A stretch of DNA of 5,432 bases from Verrucomicrobiales bacterium (GTDB lineage: Bacteria > Verrucomicrobiota > Verrucomicrobiia > Methylacidiphilales > JAAUTS01), in the NCBI GenBank assembly GCA_031279715.1, contig JAITHY010000065.1, forward strand, positions 1-5,432. Reading direction: 5' to 3'. The translations under genes and the position numbers were made by a program. The notes below the pieces were generated by a model, which worked only from the letters and a program-made list of their open reading frames with translations, ran no database searches and was not told the origin of the DNA. Positions within the stretch are counted from its first letter, which is position 1. Every line of letters starts with the position of its first letter. Positions 1 to 5,432 of this stretch are shown here, piece after piece.

Positions 1-357
1 GCCACCACCGAGGGCGAAATCGTCACCATGCGCATCCCCGAATCAGCAGTCTTTGACGGCCTGCAACCCCTCGACCTCACCTGGTTTGAAATGGGCGGAC
101 GCAACAAACCCATCACCAATCACGGCACCTACCGCCCCGTCGAAGGCGCTGACGGTGTCACCGCGCTGGCGTGGCAAATTGACCGTCACGCCTACCTGGG
201 CAAGCCCGCAGATATCCTCCCCATCAGCGGCACGCCGTTGGTGGAAATTAAACACGGCAAAGGCAAACTCATCGCCAGCGAGATGGCATTCGAGGCAAAC
301 GACCCCATCGCCCAACGCCTAAAAAGCAACATCCTCAACGCCTTGATGAAAGACTGA
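1..357 (+). CDS. C-terminal part of a probable glycoside hydrolase with a GATase-like domain (5' truncated)
   Basis: The reading frame is open from the first base of the window and ends at TGA 355-357, leaving 118 residues of a longer protein. An internal ATG at 28 is not a convincing start because the frame continues upstream and no Shine-Dalgarno precedes it. Two patterns are recognisable. One is an FDGLQPLDLTWFE segment near the start, like the 'x-F-x-GL-x-x-x-DL-x-x-W' motif of GATase-like domains at the C-terminus of many carbohydrate-active enzymes. The other is the closing GTPLVEIKHGKGKLIASEM ... DPIAQRLKSNILNAL, which matches the usual 'PLVEI-x-x-GKG' strand followed by 'DP-x-A-x-R-L-x-x-N-L' helix of these domains. 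The catalytic part lies outside the window, so family and substrate cannot be named. Its last 23 bases overlap the end of the convergent PEP-CTERM gene. Its neighbourhood suggests polysaccharide breakdown. Other members of the GATase/ThuA-like fold remain possible. Confidence 0.6.
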   Translation, partial: ATTEGEIVTMRIPESAVFDGLQPLDLTWFEMGGRNKPITNHGTYRPVEGADGVTALAWQIDRHAYLGKPADILPISGTPLVEIKHGKGKLIASEMAFEANDPIAQRLKSNILNALMKD

Positions 358-1921
358 CACGGATCCGGCGTGTCACGCTCAGCAAGCCGGCGCCGGTGAT
401 CAACAGCAGCCATGTCGACGGTTCGGGAATGACGGTCAGCGAGCCAAGTCCGGAAAATCCGTACGCCGACAAATTCGCCGCCGAATACTCGCCCGCGTCA
501 AACCAATGATTCGCCGTTTGGTCGTACAAACCCGCCAGCGTCAGCGTGCCGTTGTAATCCAGCGCAATGTACACATCAGAGCCGAACGTCAGCGTCGCTC
601 CGCTGTCAATGGCGGCGTTGTTGAACAATTGCAGCGTGCTGCTGTCGCTGACCACGACATCACCAGTCCCCAGCGTGGCATTCGCGCCAACGCTCAAAAC
701 GGCCTTTTCAATCACCGTGCCGCCATCGTAAGTGTTTGCTTTGCTCAAGAACAGCGCGCCGCCGCCAATGACTCTCAAGCCGCCGTCCCCGCCGCTGAGC
801 GCGGTGTCATGCTCCAGCGGCAGCGCGTCGGTGTCGCTGGCGCTGACAACCTTGCCATTCGTGTCAATAATCGCCCCGCCCGCGCTGACGATGACCCTAC
901 CGGCGTTTCCCGCGCCCACTTGTTTGAACAAGTCCGCGCTGTTGGCAATCAGTTTCAGCGTACCGCCGTCGAGTTTAAACGTGCTGTTGGCACTGACTCT
1001 GACTTCTTTCAAGTTCAGCGTGCCGCCATTTAAGTTATAGCCCGCCGAGGCGCCCGTGGTGTTGCTATACAACTGCACCGTGCCGGCGCTCAAATTCACC
1101 GTGCCGCCGTTTTGGTTGAAAACGATTTTGGAATTGGCGCTGTTGTCACCCAATTGGAGATTGGTGGCGACCACTTGGGAGTTGCCGCTCATGTTCCAAT
1201 CACCAACGAATTGCCAGGCGCCGCCGCCAAAAACCAGCCATGCCGTGTTCTCAAACTTGCCATCGCCCGTCAAATTAACGGTGCTCTTCACCGCGTTGCT
1301 GTTGCTGAGGATGTTGCCCGGGGATTGTTTCATCGTGCCGCTCAAGTTCAGCGTCGCGCCACTGGCAATGCGAAAGGTGTTAAAATCCGTGATATAGCCC
1401 GTCACGTTCACCACCCCGGCGTTCCCAGAGGCGCCGCTCACTTGCAACGTTTGCACGGCGGCGGCGGCGGATTTAACCCAAGTGCCGCTGACGGTGAGCG
1501 TGCCGCCGGTTCGCACTTGAAAAGATGTCCAATTGTTGGACGAACTCATAATCACGTTGTTGCTGATGGTGACGTGTTTGCCATACACGTAATTATTTTC
1601 GGCGTTGAGTGTGACCACGCCGGTGCCGCTGATGGTGATATCCGACGCGATGCTGCCGTCAAATAAAAAATTGCCAAAACTCATGTCCGCGTCAATGGTC
1701 AAACTGGGCTGACTGCCAGCGGCGCTGTCAAACCTCGCCGCATCCGTGCCACTCGGCGCAATACCACCCACCCAGGAGGAGCCAAGTTCCAATGCATCCG
1801 CATTGTTATCTTTATTGACATCGGCGGCATTAACATGACATACTAGCAGTAGCCCCAGCGCCCCAGCGCCCCAGCGCCCCAGCGCCCCAGCGTTCCAATG
1901 TTGCAATATGTTTTTTCTCAT
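335..1921 (-). CDS. PEP-CTERM-anchored beta-strand-repeat surface protein, copy 1
   Basis: This 528-residue secreted protein was assigned the ATG at 1921 because AAAGGA (1933-1928) lies six bases upstream. An in-frame ATG at 1936 would add five residues (MKGNY) but has no ribosome site. Residues 1 to about 33 form a signal peptide: MRKN, then a Gly/Ala/Leu/Trp stretch encoded by an 8-bp tandem repeat, then GLLLVCHVNA with likely cleavage after VNA. The mature start (SSWVGGIAPSGTDAARFD) resembles the N-terminus of autotransporter-associated beta-strand proteins. The body is rich in Gly, Asn, Thr and Ser and has no cysteine. It carries a VIVSAGGAIIDTNG block and one clear beta-strand repeat from about residue 386 (GGALFLSKANTYDGGTVIE). 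The C-terminus is a PEP-CTERM signal: VIPEPSTW at about 497-504, a hydrophobic segment and Arg residues. In this family an exosortase recognises the tail. After the Arg cluster the frame runs on into a non-homologous tail ending SLSSRR. The specific function is unknown; a structural or adhesive envelope role is inferred. Confidence 0.88.
   Translation of the reverse strand: MRKNILQHWNAGALGRWGAGALGLLLVCHVNAADVNKDNNADALELGSSWVGGIAPSGTDAARFDSAAGSQPSLTIDADMSFGNFLFDGSIASDITISGTGVVTLNAENNYVYGKHVTISNNVIMSSSNNWTSFQVRTGGTLTVSGTWVKSAAAAVQTLQVSGASGNAGVVNVTGYITDFNTFRIASGATLNLSGTMKQSPGNILSNSNAVKSTVNLTGDGKFENTAWLVFGGGAWQFVGDWNMSGNSQVVATNLQLGDNSANSKIVFNQNGGTVNLSAGTVQLYSNTTGASAGYNLNGGTLNLKEVRVSANSTFKLDGGTLKLIANSADLFKQVGAGNAGRVIVSAGGAIIDTNGKVVSASDTDALPLEHDTALSGGDGGLRVIGGGALFLSKANTYDGGTVIEKAVLSVGANATLGTGDVVVSDSSTLQLFNNAAIDSGATLTFGSDVYIALDYNGTLTLAGLYDQTANHWFDAGEYSAANLSAYGFSGLGSLTVIPEPSTWLLLITGAGLLSVTRRIRVSLSSRR
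355..375. other. Junction hairpin at the convergent gene overlap
   Basis: TGACACG (355-361) and CGTGTCA (369-375) form a perfect 7-bp inverted repeat with a 7-base loop. One arm includes the stop codon of the upstream + strand gene. The other is part of the duplicated PEP-CTERM unit, coding for the Val-Thr-Arg-Arg end. No T-run follows. It could help end the two convergent transcripts or be accidental. Confidence 0.3.
1853..1892 (-). repeat. Five perfect 8-bp units in the copy 1 signal-peptide coding region
   Basis: CCCCAGCG on the + strand (CGCTGGGG in coding sense) is repeated five times without error. A degenerate sixth unit, CATTGGAA in coding sense, adjoins it and differs only by transitions. 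Read as protein, the tract gives the cycle G-A-L-G-R-W-G-A in any frame, because 8 and 3 share no factor. With five units the start at 1921 is in frame with the rest of the gene. Loss or gain of one unit would lead to TAA or TAG a few codons after the tract. Confidence 0.95.
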
Positions 1922-1927
1922 ATAATT

Positions 1928-1933
1928 TCCTTT
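1928..1933 (-). promoter_or_regulatory. Ribosome binding site deciding the copy 1 start
   Basis: AAAGGA on the minus strand is six bases before the ATG at 1921, which makes 1921 a better start than the ATG at 1936. The same site exists in copy 2 at 3665-3660, but there it serves the out-of-frame ATG at 3653. Confidence 0.6.
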
Positions 1934-1947
1934 CATTCGCAGCGATT

Positions 1948-1977
1948 ATGATAAGTGTCCGGATTGGCGACAACCAA
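1948..1977 (-). promoter_or_regulatory. Candidate sigma-70-type promoter of PEP-CTERM copy 1
   Basis: On the minus strand TTGGTT (1977-1972) is followed after 18 bases by TATCAT (1953-1948). The -10 block CTTATCATAATC is conserved in copy 2. The -35 is weak, which fits dependence on the adjacent upstream element. The start of transcription would fall near 1941, giving a short leader before the ATG at 1921. Confidence 0.4.
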
Positions 1978-1980
1978 ACA

Positions 1981-2015
1981 AATGTCTTATTTTAATTTTT
2001 ATATGTCTCTTTTTT
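1981..2015 (-). promoter_or_regulatory. Conserved AT-rich 35-bp upstream element with AGACAT repeats (copy 1)
   Basis: These 35 bases are identical to 3714-3748, although flanking non-coding sequence and much of the coding sequence have diverged. On the minus strand the element carries AGACAT at 2008-2003 and again at 1987-1982, 21 bp (two helical turns) apart, with an A/T-only stretch between. It lies just upstream of the proposed -35 hexamer. It may be an activator site, an UP-like element, or both. Confidence 0.55.
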
Positions 2016-2025
2016 GGATAAAGCT

Positions 2026-2057
2026 CAACGCGCTGACGGTGAGGCATCAGCGCGTTG
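2026..2057 (-). terminator. Strong hairpin downstream of PEP-CTERM copy 2
   Basis: CAACGCGCTGA (2026-2036) and TCAGCGCGTTG (2047-2057) form a perfect 11-bp inverted repeat with a 10-base loop. It begins about 40 bases after the copy 2 stop in the direction of transcription and before the copy 1 promoter. This is where a terminator insulating the two copies would lie. There is no good U-run after it in either direction, so it may instead be a transcript-end stabilising hairpin. Confidence 0.5.
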
Positions 2058-2098
2058 CTCCTCGCAATTCCTGTGACACAAGCTCAAGCAAACGAATT

Positions 2099-3640
2099 TT
2101 ATCCCCGCCGCCGGCGTGTCACAGTCAGCAAGCCGGCGCCGGTGATCATCAGCAGCCATGTCGACGGTTCGGGAATGACGGTCAGCGAGCCAAGTCCGGA
2201 AAATCCGTACGCCGACAAATTCGCCGACAAATACTCGCCCTCGTCAAACCAATGATTCGCCGTTTGGTCGTACAAACCCGCCAGCGTCAGCGTGCCATTG
2301 TAACCCAGCGTAATGTCCACACCGGAACCGAACGACAGCGTCGCGCCGCTGTCGATGGCCGCGTTGTTGAACAAATACAGTGTGCTGTTGTTGCCAACCA
2401 CGACATCGCCGCTCCCCAGCGTGGCGTCCGCACCAACACTCAAAATAGCGTTTTCAATCACCGTGCCGCCGTCATAGGTGTTCACTTTGCTCAACAGCAG
2501 CGCGCCGCCGCCGATGACCTTCAAGCCGCCATCCTTGCCGCTGAGCGTGACGTCGTGTTCCAACGGCAGCGCGTTGACGGCGTCCGCGACGGCAACCAGT
2601 CCGTTCGTGTCAATAATCGCGCCGCCGGCGCTGACGATGACCTTGCCGCCGACTGTGCCTTTCTTGAACAACTCCACGCCACCCTCCAATAATTTAACCG
2701 TGCCGCCGTTCAATTTGAGCGCGCCACCAGTGCCCACTATCGCTTGCTTCAGCCCCAGCACTCCTCCGTTCAAATTATAAGCCGCCGTCGTAGTCGCATT
2801 GGTGTTGTTATTCATTACATTCAAAAAGCCAGTGCCAGCGCCGTTCAAAGTCACAGTCCCGCCGCTTTGATTGAAATTCAACACTTCGTTGCTCGCGCTA
2901 TTCCAACCCAAATAAAGATTGGTGGCGGACAACTCGGAATTGCCGTCCATGTTCCAATCCAAATGCATGTTGTTATTGTTTATCGCCAATTGCCCCCCGA
3001 TCGCAAATTTGCCGTTTCCAGTCAGGTTAACGGTGGATTGGGCCGCGGAATTATTACTCATAATACTAGCCGCGCCGGTCCCCAACACCGTGCCGCTGAT
3101 GGTCACCGCTCCACCGCCGCTGTCAAAACGAATATTGCCCAAATCTTGCATCACACCAGTGACATGCAATACCCCGGCCCCTTGTTTTTGCCAAGTTTGC
3201 GCCCCTGAAAATGTGGCGCCTTTTTGCGCGGCGCCGCCAATGGTCATGGTCCCGCCGGACGCAACAGTGAACGTCGTCCAACCGTTGCTCGAATCCATGA
3301 CTATATTGTTTTTAAAAGTGATATTTTTTGCGACTCCGCCGGAATTGAGTTGCTGGGCTTTAAGGATAAGCGTTCCTGAACCGTCGATGGTAACATCCGA
3401 CGACAGTCCAGAGTTGAAATAAACTCCCTCCACCGTCAGATTATTGTTCAGCGTTAAATTGGGGTGACTGCCAGCTTGGGCATCCCAAACAGCAATATCA
3501 GTGCCGCTTGGCACAATACCGCCCACCCATGAGGAGCCATTTTCCAAGACATCCGCATTATTATCTTTATTGACATTGGCGGCATTAACATGGCATACTA
3601 GTAATAGCCCCAGCGCCCCAGCGCCCCAGCGTTTTAACAT
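2099..3640 (-). CDS. PEP-CTERM-anchored beta-strand-repeat surface protein, copy 2
   Basis: This is a 513-residue paralogue of the downstream copy. It starts at the ATG at 3640, the only ATG upstream of the signal peptide that is in frame. That start has just a weak GAGAG before it. The better-placed ATG at 3653, with AAAGGA six bases upstream, is out of frame and would stop after 22 codons. Residues 1-20 (MLKRWGAGALGLLLVCHVNA) are a signal peptide with likely cleavage after VNA. The mature start contains SSWVGGIVPSGTDIAVWD, typical of beta-strand-repeat proteins. VIVSAGGAIIDTNG and a repeat from about residue 377 (GGALLLSKVNTYDGGTVIE) follow. The PEP-CTERM tail begins VIPEPSTW at 488-495 and ends TRRRRG, the normal form. 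By hand count the last 111 residues before that tail are about 84% identical to copy 1, while the middle is far less alike. Expression could depend on the 8-bp repeat tract near the start. Its function is unrecognised beyond being an anchored surface protein. Confidence 0.85.
   Translation of the reverse strand: MLKRWGAGALGLLLVCHVNAANVNKDNNADVLENGSSWVGGIVPSGTDIAVWDAQAGSHPNLTLNNNLTVEGVYFNSGLSSDVTIDGSGTLILKAQQLNSGGVAKNITFKNNIVMDSSNGWTTFTVASGGTMTIGGAAQKGATFSGAQTWQKQGAGVLHVTGVMQDLGNIRFDSGGGAVTISGTVLGTGAASIMSNNSAAQSTVNLTGNGKFAIGGQLAINNNNMHLDWNMDGNSELSATNLYLGWNSASNEVLNFNQSGGTVTLNGAGTGFLNVMNNNTNATTTAAYNLNGGVLGLKQAIVGTGGALKLNGGTVKLLEGGVELFKKGTVGGKVIVSAGGAIIDTNGLVAVADAVNALPLEHDVTLSGKDGGLKVIGGGALLLSKVNTYDGGTVIENAILSVGADATLGSGDVVVGNNSTLYLFNNAAIDSGATLSFGSGVDITLGYNGTLTLAGLYDQTANHWFDEGEYLSANLSAYGFSGLGSLTVIPEPSTWLLMITGAGLLTVTRRRRG
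3608..3631 (-). repeat. Three perfect 8-bp units in the copy 2 signal-peptide coding region
   Basis: The same CCCCAGCG unit is present three times. It is located exactly as in copy 1, directly before the hydrophobic LLLVCHVNA core. With three units the ATG at 3640 is in frame and the conserved ATG at 3653 is not. With four units the reverse would hold, since 13 + 8 = 21 bases. Confidence 0.95.
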
Positions 3641-3680
3641 GTTTTTCTCTCATATGATTTCCTTTCATTTCATAGTGATT

Positions 3681-3710
3681 ATGATAAGCGTTAGAATTGG
3701 CAACAATCAA
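3681..3710 (-). promoter_or_regulatory. Candidate sigma-70-type promoter of PEP-CTERM copy 2
   Basis: On the minus strand TTGATT (3710-3705), an 18-base spacer and TATCAT (3686-3681) match the arrangement seen in copy 1. The spacer itself differs between copies while the -10 region is kept, which supports the assignment. Confidence 0.4.
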
Positions 3711-3713
3711 ATA

Positions 3714-3748
3714 AATGTCTTATTTTAATTTTTATATGTCTCTTTTTT
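3714..3748 (-). promoter_or_regulatory. Conserved AT-rich 35-bp upstream element with AGACAT repeats (copy 2)
   Basis: This is identical to 1981-2015. AGACAT occurs at 3741-3736 and 3720-3715 on the minus strand, 21 bp apart. It lies between copy 2 and the divergent beta-helix gene, so a protein bound here could also affect the + strand gene. Confidence 0.55.
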
Positions 3749-3787
3749 AGGCAAAGAAAAACGCTCTGTATTTTTAGTTTTGCACTT

Positions 3788-3800
3788 CGGATAAAATCCG
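3788..3800 (+). promoter_or_regulatory. Small palindrome CGGAT-AAA-ATCCG before the beta-helix gene
   Basis: This perfect 5-bp inverted repeat contains TAAAAT (3792-3797), a plausible -10 hexamer that would start transcription about a dozen bases before ATG 3817. No convincing -35 is found 16-18 bases upstream, so both the promoter and an operator role are weak suggestions. Confidence 0.2.
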
Positions 3801-3816
3801 TTAAACTTCACCGTTT

Positions 3817-5432
3817 ATGCGTAATTTCCTTTACTGCCTGTTGCTGACCATCACATTCAACCTTTTCGCCGCTGACCCTCAGCTTGATTCCCTCTTGTGG
3901 GAGGCCACCGCCAGCAACCACGGCGGCAATGCCAGCCGCGCCATTGACGAGACTCTGTCCTCACGCTGGGACACCGGCACCGGACAGGCTGCGGGACAAT
4001 GGTTCCAAGTTGATCTCGGCGAGGTGTGCGATGTCTCCCGCGTGGAGGTGGACACCACCGGCAGCGGCGGCGATTACTTTCGCCAGTACGCGCTGACAGT
4101 GTCCCTCGACGGCAAGGAATGGCAGCCCGCTGCCAGTGGCAAAGGCGAGTTAGTCACCAAAATCACGCCGCCCAAACCCGTCACCGCGCGCTACCTGCGC
4201 GTCACCATCCCGGACGGCGCGGACTTGGCGGGCGGTTTCTGGTCGATTCACGATTTTCGCGTGTTCGGCGGCGCTCCGTTCGGGAAAAAAGAACTGCCGC
4301 GTCCGGCAATCAAATGGCGGCTGATCAAACCCACCTTGCCCACGCGTGACGCTGTCGTCGCCGCCTACAGCATCACCGATTTCGGCGTTAATCCCGCCAA
4401 GGGCGAGGACATCACGCTGCCAGTGCGATTGGCGACAAAGCTGCTGGCCAGGGCCGGCGGCGGCACGCTGTGGCTCCCCGCCGGACGCTACCGTTTGTCC
4501 GAGCCGATTAAACTGGACAACAACACCACCATCCGCGGCGATTGGGCGCCGCCGGAAAAAGGCAAGCCCATTGTCGGCACGATTGTTGAGTTGACGGCCA
4601 ATCGCGGCAATCCCGACGGCACGCCCTCCATTCGCCTCGGCGACGCCGGCGCTGTCGTGGGCATTAATTTTTGGTGGCCCGAACAAGACGCGACAAAAAT
4701 CGTCCCCTACCCCGCCGCCGTGCAACAAGTCGGCGGCAAGGGCATGGGCTTGGAAAACATCACTTTTGTCAATGCCTATCGCGGCTTCGCGTGCGAGGCG
4801 GACGGCTGCGCGCTGTTCTTCCTCCGCAACATCTACGGCACCGTGCTGGAGACCGGCATTGAAATCGACGGCACCAGCGACATCGGACGCATGGAATTCA
4901 TACGCCTTTCGCCGTCCTATTGGTCGGACTCCGGTCTGCCGAAATCGCCCGCTGCCAATGGCCCGCACGCCGCGTGGATGCTGGAGAATGGCACCGGAAT
5001 CGCCATGCGCCGCAACGACTGGTCATATGCCTGGGATGTGAGCTTGGAGGGTTACAAAATCGGCTTCTACTCGCTGCCCAGCAGAGAACGCCTCGGCCCG
5101 AAGCAAACCAAACCCGGCCACCCCAACGGCACCAACGGCAAGTTCCGCATTTCCAAATGCCGCACTGGCATTCAGATTCACGATATTTCCGGCGCGGGGA
5201 TGTTGTTCTACGACCTGCAAATCACCGGCGCGGAAAACGGCATTGTCAGCGAGGAAACCTTCGAGCACCACGCCGAGTTTCAAAACACCATCGTCAGCGC
5301 CACACAAACGGCGGTGAAACTCTCCGGCAGCGGGCAGTTCTTCTTCACCAACAGCCAGCTCACCGGCGCGGTGGAGAACGACAGCGGTTACATCGCCTTC
5401 GCCGGTTGCAAAACCAGCGCGCTCGACAAGGC
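3817..5432 (+). CDS. Secreted F5/8 type C plus pectate-lyase-like beta-helix protein (3' truncated)
   Basis: The frame is open from ATG 3817 to the window end (538 codons, no stop), so the gene continues beyond it. Residues 1-18 form a signal peptide (MRNFLYCLLLTITFNLFA, cleavage near A18/A19). Residues about 27-152 form an F5/8 type C (discoidin, CBM32-like) domain. Its landmarks are WEATASNHGGNASRAIDE, SSRWDT, QWFQVDLGE and the closing ARYLRVTI ... FRVFGG. From about residue 183 the pectate-lyase-superfamily N-terminal pattern appears: YSITDFGVNP, then AGGGTLWLPAGRYRLSEPIKL and NTTIRG. This is followed by short strand repeats such as MGLENITFVNAYRGF, consistent with a right-handed beta-helix. 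In this family such proteins bind and cleave, or only bind, polysaccharides outside the cytoplasm. The substrate cannot be read, and catalytic residues are not assignable. It is divergent from PEP-CTERM copy 2. No clear Shine-Dalgarno precedes the ATG, but the in-frame signal peptide supports this start. Confidence 0.85.
   Translation, partial: MRNFLYCLLLTITFNLFAADPQLDSLLWEATASNHGGNASRAIDETLSSRWDTGTGQAAGQWFQVDLGEVCDVSRVEVDTTGSGGDYFRQYALTVSLDGKEWQPAASGKGELVTKITPPKPVTARYLRVTIPDGADLAGGFWSIHDFRVFGGAPFGKKELPRPAIKWRLIKPTLPTRDAVVAAYSITDFGVNPAKGEDITLPVRLATKLLARAGGGTLWLPAGRYRLSEPIKLDNNTTIRGDWAPPEKGKPIVGTIVELTANRGNPDGTPSIRLGDAGAVVGINFWWPEQDATKIVPYPAAVQQVGGKGMGLENITFVNAYRGFACEADGCALFFLRNIYGTVLETGIEIDGTSDIGRMEFIRLSPSYWSDSGLPKSPAANGPHAAWMLENGTGIAMRRNDWSYAWDVSLEGYKIGFYSLPSRERLGPKQTKPGHPNGTNGKFRISKCRTGIQIHDISGAGMLFYDLQITGAENGIVSEETFEHHAEFQNTIVSATQTAVKLSGSGQFFFTNSQLTGAVENDSGYIAFAGCKTSALDK

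Larger units (their letters stand above)
365..2023 (-). repeat. Tandem duplication unit A (promoter plus PEP-CTERM gene)
   Basis: This segment is a direct, same-orientation copy of 2111-3756. Similarity starts abruptly at CCGGCGTGTCAC (365-376, matching 2111-2122). It runs through the whole gene and promoter and fades just past the T-run and GG(A/C)AAAG-like sequence near 2023. The edges and the signal-peptide region are strongly alike, while the central coding part has many substitutions and indels. No terminal inverted repeats or transposase are present, so it looks like a tandem gene duplication rather than a mobile element. Confidence 0.8.
2111..3756 (-). repeat. Tandem duplication unit B (promoter plus PEP-CTERM gene)
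   Basis: This is the partner of 365-2023. Its downstream edge keeps the original stop (TAA, 2099-2101) just outside the shared block, and its upstream edge ends near 3756. The non-shared spacer 2024-2110 between the units contains a strong hairpin. Unit B keeps the usual TRRRRG gene end and unit A does not. The spacer is consistent with unit B being the more intact copy, but the direction of duplication is inferred. Confidence 0.8.

Noticed and set aside
1780..1830. DVNKDNNAD-like segment after the copy 1 signal peptide, suggestive of a dockerin or EF-hand calcium loop
   Set aside because: There is only one partial loop, not the paired loops of a dockerin. The following SSWVGG...PSGTD fits the ordinary N-terminus of beta-strand-repeat proteins.
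1820..1850. Possible lipoprotein signal (LLLVC) in both PEP-CTERM proteins
   Set aside because: The residue before Cys is Val rather than Gly, Ala or Ser. A standard signal peptidase I site (VNA) follows four residues later.
1853..1892. CRISPR-like array
   Set aside because: The units are 8 bp and contiguous with no spacers, and they lie within a coding region.
1955..2692. Long open frame on the + strand (245 codons) across the spacer and the end of copy 2
   Set aside because: It is antisense to the clearly coding copy 2 and rich in Arg/Gln/Val of the shadow-frame type. The same shadow appears antisense to copy 1, as expected from duplicated codon usage.
3641..3720. Sigma-54 (-24/-12) promoter, as found for some PEP-CTERM genes
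   Set aside because: No TGGCA-N7-TTGC-like pair occurs on the minus strand upstream of either copy.
365..3756. Duplicated block as an insertion sequence or composite transposon
   Set aside because: No transposase, terminal inverted repeats or target-site duplication is visible. The repeated unit is simply a promoter plus gene.
3751..3783. Imperfect GCAAA...TTTGC hairpin between the divergent genes
   Set aside because: Only five bases pair perfectly and the rest is A/T-rich and gapped, as expected by chance in this composition.
4150..4968. Open frame of 272 codons on the - strand
   Set aside because: It lies antisense to the F5/8C/beta-helix gene, which has recognisable domains. Its own translation shows no domain and a biased Gly/Ala/Arg/Asp make-up typical of an antisense frame in GC-rich DNA.

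Overview
The window looks like a polysaccharide-degradation and surface-protein locus from a Gram-negative bacterium that uses PEP-CTERM/exosortase sorting. The best guess is a member of the Verrucomicrobiota / Lentisphaerota / Kiritimatiellota group. This rests on three things: beta-strand-repeat proteins with PEP-CTERM tails that lack an autotransporter barrel, large secreted carbohydrate-active proteins beside them, and GC-rich genes separated by AT-rich promoters. The lineage is inferred from protein style, not from a marker gene.

Layout. Positions 1-357 (+) hold the C-terminal end of a large protein, probably a glycoside hydrolase with a GATase-like C-terminal domain. Positions 335-1921 (-) and 2099-3640 (-) hold two tandem paralogous genes (copy 1 and copy 2). 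Each encodes a secreted, Gly/Asn/Thr-rich protein with an autotransporter-associated beta-strand repeat and a C-terminal PEP-CTERM anchor. From 3817 to the window end (+), divergent from copy 2, lies a long open frame with no stop inside the window. It encodes a signal peptide, an F5/8 type C (CBM32-like) sugar-binding domain and a pectate-lyase-like right-handed beta-helix.

The two PEP-CTERM genes are a direct duplication of about 1.65 kb (365-2023 and 2111-3756) that includes their promoters. Signal peptide, promoter and C-terminal third are well conserved, while the middle of the protein has diverged. Upstream of each copy is an identical 35-bp AT-rich block with two AGACAT direct repeats 21 bp apart, a likely shared regulatory element.

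The most striking observation is an 8-bp tandem repeat (CCCCAGCG on the + strand) inside both signal-peptide coding regions, with five units in copy 1 and three in copy 2. The unit is not a multiple of three and has no stop in any frame, and both off-frames hit a stop immediately after the tract. This is the architecture of a slipped-strand phase-variation switch. In copy 2 the conserved start with the good Shine-Dalgarno is out of frame and only a secondary ATG reads through.

Functionally, the flanking + strand genes probably bind and cut a polysaccharide outside the cytoplasm. The two PEP-CTERM proteins probably sit in the outer envelope or extracellular matrix and could be switched on and off independently. 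No exosortase, RNA gene, CRISPR array or insertion sequence is visible.
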